NCBI GenBank assembly: GCA_949130495.1
Contig: OX422217.1
Location: 542,133,137-542,197,136 of the forward strand
DNA length: 64,000 nt
DNA from: Sambucus nigra
Lineage: Eukaryota > Streptophyta > Magnoliopsida > Dipsacales > Adoxaceae
Direction of reading: 5' to 3'
Below, in pieces: positions 1 through 12,962 of the stretch. Numbering within the stretch: the first letter of the stretch is position 1; each line of letters starts with the position of its first letter. The translations under genes were made by a program, and so were the position numbers. Under the pieces are notes generated by a model that worked only from the letters and a program-made list of their open reading frames with translations, did not search any database and was not told the origin of the DNA.

Positions 1-386
1 ATAAATAAATCTTAATTAGATAAATATTCTTTTAAAACATTTTATTTCATAAAATGTTTAATACCAAGTCTTCTTGAAACATATCATTGTCCTAAAATTT
101 TGAAACCACTTGTGGAACCATTTTACATGAATCATGAGAAAATAACCTTTTACAACATACATACATTCTACTCTTAAAACTCTATATGCAAGACTAAATA
201 ATAATGAAATAGTGTTCTTAAAATTAAAGAGTAGATTTTTCCCCCTCATTGAATCTCTAAATATGAATGGAAGAGGAAAAAGATGATGGCAACCTCCCAT
301 CGCCTAAGGTGGCCTTAAATAAATTGCCAAGCTCCATTAGCATGCTCCTTGAAAGCTCCATGAAAATCCCTTTTAAACTATATTGT

Positions 387-692
<306 letters not shown>

Positions 693-1083
693 TTTATTCT
701 CCAAAAATCCCTAACAATATCTCCACGATATTTATATTTTTCCTAAGATTTAGTGTATATGGGTTCTCTAGGCTTAAGTGTTGTAGAATATAAGGTTAAT
801 ATGGTGGTTTAGGGTGGAGGAGTAGTGGTTATAGGGTGGTGGAGTGCTGGTTGGTGGTGGAGGAGCTCTTAAGATCTAGAGAGAGAGAGAATCTAAATGA
901 AATGATTAAAATGGCCCAAACCACCTTTAAATACCTCAAAACCCTTAGGGGTTAAATCCCTCAAAAAAGGCCAAGAACACATGCTTCGAGTTTATATGCT
1001 ACTGTGGGACCTTGACATGTGTTTTAATCCAAAGTCTATATTGTGACAGAATTTTTTTAATCTACATAATCTGATTTTTATCA

Positions 1084-1252
1084 TCTCGTTCGAACGAGAT
1101 TGGATCTCGTTCAAAAGAGAACAACTATCTAGTTTGAATGCACTTCGAACAAGGTTCTAACGAGAGTAGATTTTCTATATAAGTATGGGTCATTGGAAGG
1201 TTGTTCGAATGAAGGAAGGATCTCATTCGAACGGCCCATAATCTCGTTCAAA
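1084..1252. repeat. Cluster of TTCGAACGAG-type palindromes in E0 LTR
   Basis: Several perfect and decayed copies of TCGTTCGAACGA occur within 170 bp. The same motif forms a larger array in the LTRs of E1, a different element. Confidence 0.7.
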
Positions 1253-1430
1253 TGACTCTAAATTCTCCAAATTAAATATAACGCCATTTTAATCCAATTA
1301 ATTTCACCACGGCCACTATGTTACTGAAATTTGATCTGTAATTCATCTAACAAAGTCTAAGGCCCAATTGAGTCACATAATGTTACGAATTCATACATGT
1401 ACGGTCAAAAGTGCAGGGGCGGGTGTTACA

Positions 1431-2494
1431 TTCTTCCCTCCTTAGGTCATAGGGATCTTCGAAGTCTAGTTCTTCTCAATCCTCAATCACTAAGAAGTCA
1501 TCATACGTCCTTTCAAAAGGGGTTGTCACCTAGGAACTCAACATGGAACAAGTCCTAATGCTCATCATTTGGCTAATCATCATAACCACCTCATAGTCCT
1601 CGCGTCTCCACTTATCGACAATCATCCTTGGTTTAATCAGAAGTCTTTCTTGCTATTATCCAAAGCATAATCGACACATCTACCATAGTAACACTCCTAA
1701 GATATTGACACTCACCCAAGTGCAAATCAAAACACAACTATCACCTGATTCATCATCAAGAACCATTTCAAATCTTAAGACTACACATTTCGGGTCTCAA
1801 ATTCTCGAGTCATCCTGACCACACTCATTCACTTAAACTTGATACTGACCTCTCATAGGTAGTTACTTACTTTGAGAAGCGACATACTGGCTAAGTCACA
1901 AATCATGTGTTCGACTGCTACATCACTTTTCTAATCTATGATCATTCTAGGCATCCAACTATGGAACACTCACCCGAGTATTACACCAATCTACTCATTA
2001 TGGAAAAACAACACTACGTGCTATGTTTCCTCGACTTCTAACACTTTGCGATACCCTCAATTCATAATCCTAGTGTTAACAACTAAAGTAGTTAATCTCC
2101 ATTCTGAATAATCCATAAGATCTATTAATCCTAAGGAAACTAGATACTACCAACAAACCATGCGGCAGAACATGCAGCCACACTTATATAAACCTTGTAC
2201 AAAATAAAAGGATTCTTCAAATAAAGGATCACCTAGTTACCGAGCTATATTGACCATGCCAGGTCCAACCACACTCTCTATGAGACAAATCGCGCCGTAA
2301 CAAAAACAACACGATACAATCCGAGGCTACTATAACTGAAGGAACACAATCCTCAACTATCAAAACTGAAGGAACAAAGTCCTCGACTACCAGAATTGAA
2401 GGAACACAATCCTCGACTACCGGAACTGAAGGAACATAACGAATAAGAATGAACTAATAATTATTTTGAGATAATCACATCTGCATGCAATGAA
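1431..2494 (-). other. E0 interior, left part; non-coding
   Basis: The stretch starts with the polypurine tract of E0 (complement of 1431-1443). I see no supported coding region or domain motif on either strand. It ends at the E1 target site. Confidence 0.55.
2338..2440. repeat. 30 bp tandem repeat, about 3.4 units
   Basis: Units begin GAAGGAACA and contain CCTCGACTACC; they start at 2338, 2368, 2398 and 2428. A degenerate unit may precede them. Confidence 0.85.
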
Positions 2495-2499
2495 CTATG
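2495..2499. repeat. Target-site duplication of E1, left (CTATG)
   Basis: CTATG directly precedes the TGTAATACC start of the E1 LTR and recurs at 12958-12962 directly after the other end. Confidence 0.9.
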
Positions 2500-3627
2500 T
2501 GTAATACCCCGTATTTTTGGCTATATTTATTTTTGGGATTAATTAATTAAATGCGTATTAATTGGAAATTAATCCGGGTTAAAAATACTAACGAGATGCG
2601 AGTTGGTATTTGATTATGTGCATACATGTTTTTATATGAATATTGAATTATGAAAAATTTGTCGTGAGATTGATATACGGCACTTCGGAAATTTTGTTGA
2701 GACGCGTGTGACCGCCGCGTCACGGTGTAATATTTTGATTATAAAAGTGAATTTAAATTCTATCAACCATATGGTCGTTTTGAGTGCGCCAACGCGTCCG
2801 GAAAGGTCGAGATAGTCAGAAAACACTAGCCGGAGGTGTAGTTTGGGTTCCGGGGTATTTTTAGGCCATACCGGCAATATAAAGGGTATTTTGGTAATTT
2901 CGTATTTTTAGGAATTAAAAATGACGAAAATTAGAGGAGTAAATTTGATTGGGAATAGACCCACTAAACCCACTAACCAACCTTTAATGACCCAATAGGC
3001 TACGGAGGTTATCATTTAGGTTTCCAACTTTCCCAAAGAAAACCCTAGCCACCATAGCCACCTTTGGAGAAGATAGCTTGGAGAGGGAGAGAAAGAGAAG
3101 GAATTCTGCAGAATCTTTACAGAAATCAACACCAAATTCAGAGACAATAAAGGCAAGTGGTTTAATTACTTTTAAATTCAGAGAATGTTCCTTCCATGTT
3201 AGAGAATTTGAAAATTGATAATTGTTCTTGGAAGATAAATGAAAACCCATGTTGATTGGACTTAGAACTTGAATATTGAGGACAAAATTGCATGTAGAAT
3301 CACATAGAGATGATTATTCTGGTATTAATGTATGTTGGATGTAATAAAAATGGATCTAGAATGGACAAATTGATGATTACTAATTTTTGGGTTCATGTTC
3401 TTGAGAAATTGGGGAAAAGTGTAGAGATTTGTGATTTAATGATGTTTAGGACAAATTAATTCCTTAAAACATGTTAGGATGTGACTATATATGTTTAGGA
3501 TTGATTAGAGACCTTAAAACTTAGTTGGGACGAAGTTTAGAGGAGATTAGAGGAGTAGAAATTGGGTGAAAAACGATTTTGGAACTTCTGGGCTCGCAGC
3601 TGGTAGCTCTCTAGAAACCAACCCAGG

Positions 3628-3852
3628 TCGTTCGAACGAGCTCGTTCGAACGAGATTCTAACGAGTTGACCAGTCGCTTCTAACGAGGGGCAGTTTCGTT
3701 CGATATCTCGTTCGAACGAGATATCGTTAGAAGGTACAGTTCGTTCGAACGAACTGGATCTCGTTCGAACAGTCTCGTTCGAACGAGACTTCTAACGAGC
3801 TGACAGTGGAATCTCGTTCGAACAGTCTCGTTCAAACGAGACTTCTAACGAG
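3628..3852. repeat. TCGTTCGAACGAG palindrome array, E1 5' LTR
   Basis: About eight full or near copies of the self-complementary core TTCGAA flanked by CG, mixed with 'tctaacgag' half units. The counterpart in the 3' LTR is 11096-11320. Some differences between the copies are at CpG (for example TTCAAACGAG at 3831). Confidence 0.85.
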
Positions 3853-4927
3853 TTGGCAGTCTGGGCCTTTTTAGACTGTTTTGATTTTTGGAGTCCCGTA
3901 AACTCATTCGAGGAGATAGATACCTTTTGCGATGATGATGTAATGTTAGATTTGGGACATTTGGGTATTTTTGAGAAGGAAATTATATACAAGTGAGTTA
4001 AATTAAATGGACGGTTTGGGTTGAGACGTGAGTGTCTACTACGACGTGAGAATAAATTATGGCGCGTATGATTATAAACCGGAATCGTATAAATTGTGAT
4101 AATTATAAGTTGGTACGAGAATGCGACACGTACTACGATTAAACTACGTTGATTACTAAGATGCGTGTTTACTTAGTATTGAAATATTAATTGTGTGTAT
4201 GACATACCTACCATACTTGCTATCACGGGAGGTTTGCGTTCGCTTAGGGCCCTCTAATCCTTGTGTTGCCCGGATTTAGACTGGTTACCTTGATGAACAT
4301 AGGTCATAGAAAGACTTATTGGGATATTAATAAGTCCGCTGATCGTGGGAGCGTAGGTATGTGCGTGACCCATGTGATGTGACTGTGTTCGCCTCCATTA
4401 TTTGTGATGTTGTTATTTGTGAACTATTCCTGAGAGATTCGGAATATGTAATCCTTATGTACGTGATGTACCGGGATGGATAGCAGAGTATGTGTGCACC
4501 ACAGCTTAGTTCTCGGGGTGCTTATATTGTATATTTATGACGTGAATAATATACACTTAATTAATGGGAACCTTCATGTTAATGTTTTGAATATAATTAC
4601 GGTATTGTTTCGAGAAACATAACGAGTTAGCTGATAGTGAAATATATTGCATATTGAGCATCTGAGTTTACGTTAAACCCCTATTTAATTACGAGCGTTA
4701 TAATGTTAATAGAACCGAGTAATAAGGGTAGGACCTAGGACAGTCTAGCTATATTGATGTCACTTAGCTAGTGGTTTGTGTCGTTGTAGATGGGTACTTA
4801 CGTTAGGAGCGCACAGTTAGACGAGAGGTGAGAATATCATGTGAGTGCACGTCCTAACATGTACTTTGCATTTAATGTTTTAAATGTTTTTAAAGCACTT
4901 GCAGGTTTTTTAAAATATCTCCACATT

Positions 4928-4941
4928 CGGGCTCTGACCCG
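4928..4941 (+). other. Conserved small stem-loop in LTR (CGGG-6 nt-CCCG)
   Basis: CGGG, six bases, CCCG, followed by TTT and a pyrimidine-rich or microsatellite stretch ending in AG. The same element is at 12396-12409 (E1 3' LTR), 36411-36424 and 44069-44082 (E2) and 21242-21255 (E5). Function unknown. Confidence 0.5.
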
Positions 4942-5491
4942 TTTGCTTTCAAATCTATTTTCTTTGTAAAACCATTTTAGGTGCCCAGCCACAAGGACAC
5001 CATGCATAGGATACTCATTCTGGTGACGAGCTGTAGCTGTTTGTGGAAGCTACAGGGATTTGCTTGTAGACGCCTCTATCACTTGGATTCCAGATTCATT
5101 ATCTATCAGTCGTAGGGCATGTTTCCCATTTCTATTAGAGTTACATTTCCATTACAATTTTCAGACTTTGGCATGTATTGATTTAGTATTCAGTTTACTT
5201 ATATCAGTTGTGGGATTTGTAGTGAGGAGTTTTCCTCCAGACTTTATTTACTTTATGTGATGGTTATTTTATTTACTTCATTATGGTGAATGGTGTTATT
5301 ATTCTTTATTACACTTGTTGCATGTTAATCAGACTTTAAATAAAATTTGGCACTTACTTTTTAAATACTAGGTGGTTAGTAATAATAAAATGTTTTCGAC
5401 AGTGATGCTATTAACTGAGCCAACTTGGAATTTTGAATTAATTTAATAAAGGAGTAGCTACCCGGTATTTAATTAGTCGGGGTGTCACAGG

Positions 5492-5503
5492 TGGTATCAG
5501 AGC
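5492..5503 (+). other. Primer binding site of E1 (initiator tRNA-Met type)
   Basis: TGGTATCAGAGC begins two bases after the 5' LTR end. This is the usual plant retrotransposon sequence complementary to the 3' end of initiator tRNA-Met. Confidence 0.9.
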
Positions 5504-5681
5504 ATCAGGTTCTATTGTCCTTTAGGATCTGAACGACTTATTATGTTTTCCGCTGAGCTTTCTTTGATATAGAGCCCTAAATATTAGGAATTTTGTATTC
5601 ATCTCTGTACTTTGGGAATTCGTACTTCCGCGGTTTGTTTATTTGAATGATGAACTCATCCAAATTTGCTTAAATTTTCAG

Positions 5682-6463
5682 ATGGACCGTCAAGAAGAAC
5701 TAGCTCGAACGGGTAAGGGAATAAACGGGCAAGATCGACTCACACCTTGGGTATCCCCGGTTAGAATATCAACCGCCGAGTTAGCGGGTATCGTGGCACA
5801 AGCAGTTACCACTGCAGTTTTACAATACCAAGAACGCAGCATACAACTTAAAGGAGGCAAAAGACCTAGAGAGGTTAGCCAAGTGCATGTGAATAAGGCT
5901 CACAAATGTGCGAGGACCCCGAAAATTCGACAACAGACTGCCCAAGACCGAGTCGGTTCTAATCAACAACGTGGTACAATGAAGCATTTTCGAAAGAGGA
6001 ATAAAGTTTCAAGTCTGCAAGGACGACAGCGTCAGCAGCAGGGTCAGAGGGGGATTAACTTCAGAGGCCGATGTTTTGTGTGTGGCACGCACGGCCATAA
6101 ACGCCAGGATTGCCCATAGGGTGTTAGAGCTCCCCAGCAGCAGGGTGCCCGTGATAATCCACAGGGGCCCCTTTTTACAATCGCTCTCCCAGCACCAGCT
6201 CAGGTGCTAGCCCTACCAACCTTTCCAGTAGCTCCAGTGCAGCAGGGACAGAATGGTCATCAACAATTTCAACAGGCCAGCAATGCCAGGGCAGAAATGA
6301 TAACGGTCACCAGAGTCGTGGTCAGCATGGACAACGAGGGGGAAGCTTCCGAAGGAAGTGTTTCATTTGTGGTAAGATTGGACACAAACGTCAGGATTGT
6401 CCTGATAGGGGCAGGGCCCCACAGCAGCAGCAGCAGGGTGCTCGCCAGGAGCCGCAGAGGCCT
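5682..6463 (+). pseudogene. E1 gag remnant with deleted capsid and duplicated zinc knuckle
   Basis: The frame starts at ATG 5682 (MDRQEELART). About 75 residues later it jumps to the basic, Gln-rich tail and a CX2CX4HX4C knuckle (CFVCGTHGHKRQDC), then stops at 6117-6119. The capsid domain seen in E2 (about 37240-37700) is absent. A second knuckle ([14 protein letters not shown]) sits in another frame at 6359-6400, continuous with the pol frame. So the C-terminal gag was duplicated and shifted while the capsid was lost; no capsid can be made. Confidence 0.8.
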
Positions 6464-9400
6464 ATGTTTCCCACCGCTCTCCCCACACCGCCACAGATGG
6501 CAGCATTGCCACCCATTCCAGCAGTCCCAGTTCAGCAGGGGCAGCTACAGTATGGACGTGTCTATAACGTCCACCAGGCTGCAGTTTCACAGGCGCCACC
6601 TGCGATTGAGGGTACATTTCCTATCCATGGCACTATGGGTCGGGTATTGTTTGATACGGGGGCTACACATTGTTTTATAGCTACACATTTCGCGAAAGCC
6701 TTAGGGTTATTAGCTACGGCAGAGAGCACAGTGACGTGTGTCGACTCACCATTGGGGAGTGGGTCACTTATATTCTTTATATGCCGGGGAGTGGGGGTAG
6801 AGATTGGTGGTTTGGTATTACCTGCAGACATGTTGGTATTAGATATGCATGTTCACGGTGTGATTATCGGTATGGATTGGCTCGTAGCTTATAGGGCCAT
6901 GATTGATTGCTTCAGCGGAAGCATTGTTTTTGCCATTCCGGGGCAAGAGATGTTTGTAGTGGCGATGCCTCGCCCAGAGGGAGGATCGATCGCTCATCTG
7001 TATTACATTGAGGAGGATACCTCTAAGGAGGTAGTGATTCCTTTAGATTCTATCCCAGTAGTCAGGGAGTATTCGGATGTGTTTCAGGAGATACCAGGCT
7101 TACCCCCCAGTCGAGAGATAGACTTTGTTATAGATTTGCTACTGGGTACGAGACCTATAGCACGCGCACCGTACCGTATGGCTCCAGCTGAGATGAGAGA
7201 GTTACGGGATCAGATAGAGCAGCTGTTAGGGCAGGGCTTTATTCGCAGGAGTACCTCACCTTGGGGCGCTCCAGTTTTATTTGTGAAGAAGAGGGACGGT
7301 TCACTGAGATTGTGTGTGGACTACCGAGAGTTGAATAAGGTCACGATACGGAATAAGTATCCATTGCCTCGAATCGATGACTTATTCGACCAGTTGAGAG
7401 GAGCTTCTTTCTTCTCGAAGATTGACTTGAGATCGGGATACCATCAGTTGCGTATCAAGGAGGAGGATGTCTCGAAGACCGCGTTCTTGTCAAGATATGG
7501 TTCTTACGAGTTTCGGGTTATGCCTTTCGATTTGACCAACGCTCCAGCAGTCTTTATGGACTTGATGAACAGAGTGTTCAGGGATTTCCTAGACCAGTTT
7601 GTCATTGTCTTCATTGATGATATTCTGGTTTACTCCCAGACAGAGGAGGAGCACGCCGAGCATTTGAGGCAAGTTTTGCAGACACTCAGTCAGAACGAGT
7701 CGTATGCAAAATATGAGAAGTACGGGTTTTGGCTGAAGGAGGTCCAGTTTTTGGGACACATTATTTCCGACCGGGGAATATCTGTTGATCCGGGGAAGGT
7801 ATCCGCGGTAAGGGAGTGGGGACAGCCCACGACACCAACGGAGATTCGTAGTTTCTTGGGTCTAGCAGGATACTATAGGAGGTTTATTCGGGGTTTCTCC
7901 AAGATAGCAGGTCCTTTGACACATCTGACTCGTAAGGGTGTGCCATTCATCTGGAGTGATGCCTGTCAGTTGGCATTCGATGAATTGAAGGATAAATTGA
8001 CCTCAGCACCTGTGTTAGCATTGTCGAGACCGAGAGTTGAGTATTTGGTTTACACCGACGCGTCTTTGCAAGGACTTGGAGGTGTATTGCAGCAGGAGAG
8101 ACAGGCCATAGCTTATGCTTCCCGTAAGCTTAAGCCTCATGAGAAGAATTACCCCACGCATGATTTGGAATTGGCGGAAGTGATATTTTCCCTACGGATT
8201 TGGAGGTACTATCTTTTGGGGGAGAAGTTCCAACTATTCACGGACCACAAGTCCCTACAGTACCTGTTCACGCAGAAGGAGTTAAATATACGGCAGCATA
8301 GGTTGCTTGAGTTTGTGAAAGACTACCAGTTCGATATCTAGTATTACCCAGGTAAGGCTAACGTGTAGCAGAACGTTGAGCCGTAGGCCAGCAGATGAGG
8401 TGGCAGAGGTGTGGAAGGCCAAGTGGAAGGATTTGGGACACCAGGATGCAGTGGCCTGATCTTTCATGTCAGTGATGACCGTTACACCGCAGATTGTCAC
8501 GAAGGTAGTACGGGCACAGGCTAATGACTCGTTCTGTCAGGAGCAGATAGTTCGATTACTAGCAGTGGGAGCCGAGTCCTATACCGTTAGCTCAGACGGG
8601 GGATTACGCTCCAATGGGAGATTGGTAGTTCCGGAAAGGGATATGTTGCGACATGAGGTGATGGCAGAGTCGCACGACTCACGGTTCGCGGTACATCCCG
8701 GAGGGGACAAAATGTACCAAGACATGAGACGCCAATATTGGTGGAGCAGTATAAAGAGAGATATCGCTGAGTTTGTTTCAAAATGCGCCACTTGTCAGCT
8801 TGTAAAAGTGGATCATCAGAGACCGACAGGATTGCTACAGCCATTGGAAGTCCCGGTGTGGATGTGGGAGAGCATATCCATGGACTTTATCACGGGGTTG
8901 CCTACGTCGCAGAGGGGTCACGACTCCGTTTGGGTAATTGTGGACAGGTTGTCCAAAGTCGCTCACTTTTTACCCGTAAGGACTGACTACACTACGGGAC
9001 AGTATGCCCAGCTCTTCATTTCAGAGATTGTGAGACTTCACGGTGTGCCCCTAAATATCGTGTCTGACAGAGACAAGATATTTGTTTCGAGGTTTTGGGA
9101 GAGTTTCCAGGAGGCCATGGGCACGGAATTGCGGTTGAGTACGTCTTATCATCCGCAGACCGATGGGCAGACCGAACGCACAAATCAGATGTTGGAGGAC
9201 ATGCTACGAATGTGCATTATTGACTTTGGGGGTGGATGGGAGCAGTACCTACCACTGCTTACAACAACTCCTATCAGTTTACTATTGGAATGGCTCCGTT
9301 TGAGGCATTGTACGGTAGGCCTTGTCGTTCCCCAGCATGTTGGTTGGAGGTGGGGGACAACAAACTGCTTGGGCCGGAAGTGATTCAGGATACTTCGGCA

Positions 9401-9945
9401 AGGATTGAGTTGATTCGGAGTCGCATTTGGGTAGCTCAAGACAGGCAGAAGAGTTACGCTGATGCGAAGAGGTTTTTCAGAGAGTTCCAAGTGGGGGACC
9501 AGGTTTTGCTCAGAGTGTCTCCTATGAAGGGGATTATGCGTTTCGGGAAGAAGGGAAAGTTGGCACCGAGGTATGTGGGGCCGTTTCCTATTATTGAGCG
9601 GATCGGACCGGTTGCGTATAGACTTGGGTTACCGGAGCATTTGCACGGATTCACGAGGTGTTCCATATTTCCTCGCTGAGGAAATATCTTAGAGATAATT
9701 TGGCTCATTCTCACATTGTGGTGGAGGACATCGATCTCCAGTCGGATAGCTCCTACGAGGAGGGGCCGATTACTATTTTGGACCGAAGCGAGAGGAAACT
9801 GCGGTCAAAGATAGTCCCGTTAGTGCGTGTTCAGTGGCGACATCACAATGTCGAGGAGTCCACATGGAGCGCGAGGATAAGATGCGCGAACGTTATCCAG
9901 AGTTGTTTTTACCAGGTACTTTCTAGTTTCGAATTTCGGGACGAA
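6464..9945 (+). pseudogene. E1 pol: protease, RT, RNase H, integrase, chromodomain-like tail (broken)
   Basis: The open part 6464-8341 holds an aspartic protease (DTGATHCFI at about 6654), RT with FIDDIL (about 7610-7630) and RNase H. It stops at 8339-8341, where the E2 frame reads on. Frameshifts follow near 8365, at about 9255 (roughly 10 bases missing beside E2) and near 9650. The integrase keeps the HPGGDKMYQD zinc region, MDFITGLP, VSDRDKIF and the HPQTDGQTERTNQ block. The C-terminal 'HNVEESTW' block resembles the tail of Tekay/Del chromoviruses. The closest relative here is E2. Confidence 0.88.
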
Positions 9946-9956
9946 ATTCAGTTATT

Positions 9957-9967
9957 AGGGGGGAGTA
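9957..9967 (+). other. Polypurine tract of E1
   Basis: An A(G)6AGTA run immediately before the 3' LTR start TGTAATACC; the same arrangement is found at 41675-41686 in E2. Confidence 0.85.
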
Positions 9968-12957
9968 TGTAATACCCCGTATTTTTGGCTATATTTATTT
10001 TTGGGATTAATTAATTAAATGCGTATTAATTGGAAATTAATCCGGGTTAAAAATACTAACGAGATGCGAGTTGGTATTTGATTATGTGCATACATGTTTT
10101 TATATGAATATTGAGTTATGAAAAATTTGTCGTGAGATTGATATACGACACTTCGGAAATTTTGTTGAGACGCGTGTGACCGCCGCGTCACGGTGTAATA
10201 TTTTGATTATAAAAGTGAATTTAAATTCTATCAACCGTATGGTCGTTTTGAGTGCGCCAACGCGTCCGGAAAGGTCGAGATAGTCAGAAAACACTAGCCG
10301 GGGGTGTAGTTTGGGTTCCGGGGTATTTTTAGGCCATACCGGCAATATAAAGGGTATTTTGGTAATTTCGTATTTTTAGGAATTAAAAATGACGAAAATT
10401 AGAGGAGTAAATCTGATTGGGAATAGACCCACTAAACCCACTAACCAACCTTTAATGACCCAATAGGCTACGGAGGTTATCATTTAGGTTTCCAACTTTC
10501 CCAAAGAAAACCCTAGCCACCATAGCCACCTTTGGAGAAGATAGCTTGGAGAGGGAGAGAAAGAGAAGGAATTCTGCAGAATCTTTACAGAAATCAACAC
10601 CAAATTCAGAGACAATAAAGGCAAGTGGTTTAATTACTTTTAAATTCAGAGAATGTTCCTTCCATGTTAGAGAATTTGAAAATTGATAATTGTTCTTGGA
10701 AGATAAATGAAAACCCATGTTGATTGGACTTAGAACTTGAATATTGAGGACAAAATTGCATGTAGAATCACATAGAGATGATTATTCTGGTATTAATGTA
10801 TGTTGGATGTAATAAAAACGGATCTAGAATGGACAAATTGATGATTACTAATTTTTGGGTTCATGTTCTTGAGAAATTGGGGAAAAGTGTAGAGATTTGT
10901 GATTTAATGATGTTTAGGACGAATTAATTCCTTAAAACATGTTAGGATGTGACTATATATGTTTAGGATTGATTAGAGGCCTTAAAACTTAGTTGGGACG
11001 AAGTTTAGAGGATATTTGAGGAGTAGAAATTGGGTGAAAAACGATTTTGGAACTTCTGGGCTCGCAGCTGGTAGCTCGTTAGAAACCAACCCAGGTCGTT
11101 CGAACGAGATCGTTCGAACGAGATTCTAACGAGTTGACCAGTCGCTTCTAACGAGGGGCAGTTTCGTTCGATATCTCGTTCGAATGAGATATCGTTAGAA
11201 GGTACAGCTCGTTCGAACGAACTGGATCTCGTTCGAACAGTCTCGTTCGAACGAGACTTCTAACGAGCTGACAGTGGAATCTCGTTCGAACAGTCTCGTT
11301 CGAACGAGACTTCTAACGAGTTGGCAGTCTGGGCCTTTTTAGACTGTTTTGATTTTTGGTGTCCCGTAAACTCATTCGAGGAGATAGATAACTTTTGCGA
11401 TGATGATGTAATGTTAGATTTGGGACATTTTGGTATTTATGAGAAGGAAATTATATACAAGTGAGTTAAATTAAATGGACGGTTTGGGTTGAGACGTGAG
11501 TCTCTACTACGACGTGAGAATAAATTATGGCGCGTATGATTATAAACCGGAATCGTATAAATTGTGATAATTATAAGTTGGTACGAGAATGCGACACGTA
11601 CTACGATTAAACTACGTTGATTACTAAGATGCGTGTTTACTTAGTATTGAAATATTAATTGTGTGTATGACATACCTACCATACTTTCTATCACGGGAGG
11701 TTTGCGTTCGCTTAGGGCCCTCTAATCCTTGTGTTGCCCGGATTTAGACTGGTTACCTTAATGAACATAGGTCATAGAAAGACTTATCTGGATATTAATA
11801 AGTCCGCTGATCGTGGGAGCGTAGGTATGTGCGTGACCCATGTGATGTGACTGTGTTCGCCTCCATTATTTGTGATGTTGTTATTTGTGAACTATTCCTG
11901 AGAGATTCGGAATATGTAATCCTTATGTACGTGATGTACCGAGATGGATAGCAGAGTATGTGTGCACCACAGCTTAGTTCTCGGGGTGCTTATATTGTAT
12001 ATTTATGACGTGAATAATATACACTTAATTAATGGGAACCTTCATGTTAATGTTGTGAATATAATTACGGTATTGTTTCGAGAAACATAACGAGTTAGCT
12101 GATAGTGAAATATATTGCATATTGAGCATCTGAGTTTACGTTAAACCCCTATTGAATTACGAGCGTTATAATGTTAATAGAACCGAGTAATAAGGGTAGG
12201 ACCTATGACAGTCTAACTATATTGATGTCACTTAGCTAGTGGTTTGTGTCGTTGTAGATGGGTACTTACGTTAGGAGCGCACAGTTAGACGAGAGGTGAG
12301 AATATCATGTGAGTGCACGTCCTAACATGTACTTTGCATTTAATGTTTTAAATTTTTTTAAAGCACTAGCAGGTTTTTTAAAATATCTCCACATTCGGGC
12401 TCTGACCCGTTTGCTTTCAAATCTATTTTCTTTGTAAAACCATTTTAGGTGCCCAGCCACAAGGACACCATGCATAGGATACTCATTCTGGTGACGAGCT
12501 GTAGCTGTTTGTGGAAGCTACAGGGATTTGCTTGTAGACGCCTCTATCACTTGGATTCCAGATTCATTATCTATCAGTCGTAGGGCATGTTGCCCATTTC
12601 TATTAGAGTTACATTTCCATTACAGTTTTCAGACTTTTGCATGTATTGATTTAGTATTCAGTTTACTTATATCAGTTGTGGGATTTGTAGTGAGGAGTTT
12701 TCCTCTAGACTTTATTTACTTTATGTGATGGTTATTTTATTTACTTCATTATGGTGAATGGTGTTATTATTCTTTATTACACTTGTTGCATGTTAATCAG
12801 ACTTTAAATAAAATTTGGCACTTACTTTTTAAATACTAGGTGGTTAGTAATAATAAAATGTTTTCGACAGTGATGCTATTAACTGAGCCAACTTGGCATT
12901 TTGAATTAATTTAATAAAGGAGTAGCTACCCGGTATTTAATTTGTCGGGGTGTCACA
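9968..12957 (+). repeat. 3' LTR of E1
   Basis: Same length as the 5' LTR with scattered substitutions; ends GGGGTGTCACA. It contains the second palindrome array and the second copy of the stem-loop. Confidence 0.95.
11096..11320. repeat. TCGTTCGAACGAG palindrome array, E1 3' LTR
   Basis: Counterpart of 3628-3852, with the same spacing and a few substitutions, mostly at CpG or TpG/CpA positions. Confidence 0.85.
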
Positions 12958-12962
12958 CTATG
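12958..12962. repeat. Target-site duplication of E1, right (CTATG)
   Basis: Matches 2495-2499. Confidence 0.9.

Larger units (their letters stand above)
2500..5489 (+). repeat. 5' LTR of E1
   Basis: Same length and almost the same sequence as 9968-12957. It contains a palindrome array (3628-3852), a small stem-loop (4928-4941) and a pyrimidine-rich stretch ending in AG before GTGCCCAGCC (4981). Short open frames inside recur in both LTRs and are not taken as genes. Confidence 0.95.
2500..12957 (+). mobile_element. E1: Ty3/gypsy chromovirus, Tekay/Del type, inserted in E0
   Basis: Both LTRs are 2,990 bp (2500-5489, 9968-12957), start TGTAATACC and end GTCACA, and are flanked by CTATG. Primer site (5492), polypurine tract (9957-9967) and the order gag, protease, RT, RNase H, integrase, chromodomain-like tail are recognisable. 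The LTRs differ at a few dozen positions by eye, so insertion is recent. Coding capacity is lost: the gag capsid is deleted, the zinc knuckle is duplicated and pol carries several frameshifts. Confidence 0.92.

Noticed and set aside
2632..3250. Short minus-strand frames that recur at 10100-10718 almost unchanged
   Set aside because: They lie in both E1 LTRs and show no domain; conservation is due to LTR identity.
5643..5681. Upstream start of E1 gag at 5643
   Set aside because: The frame is open there, but the gag-like start is better placed at 5682 (MDRQEE); the intervening bases look like leader with a splice-like TTTTCAG.
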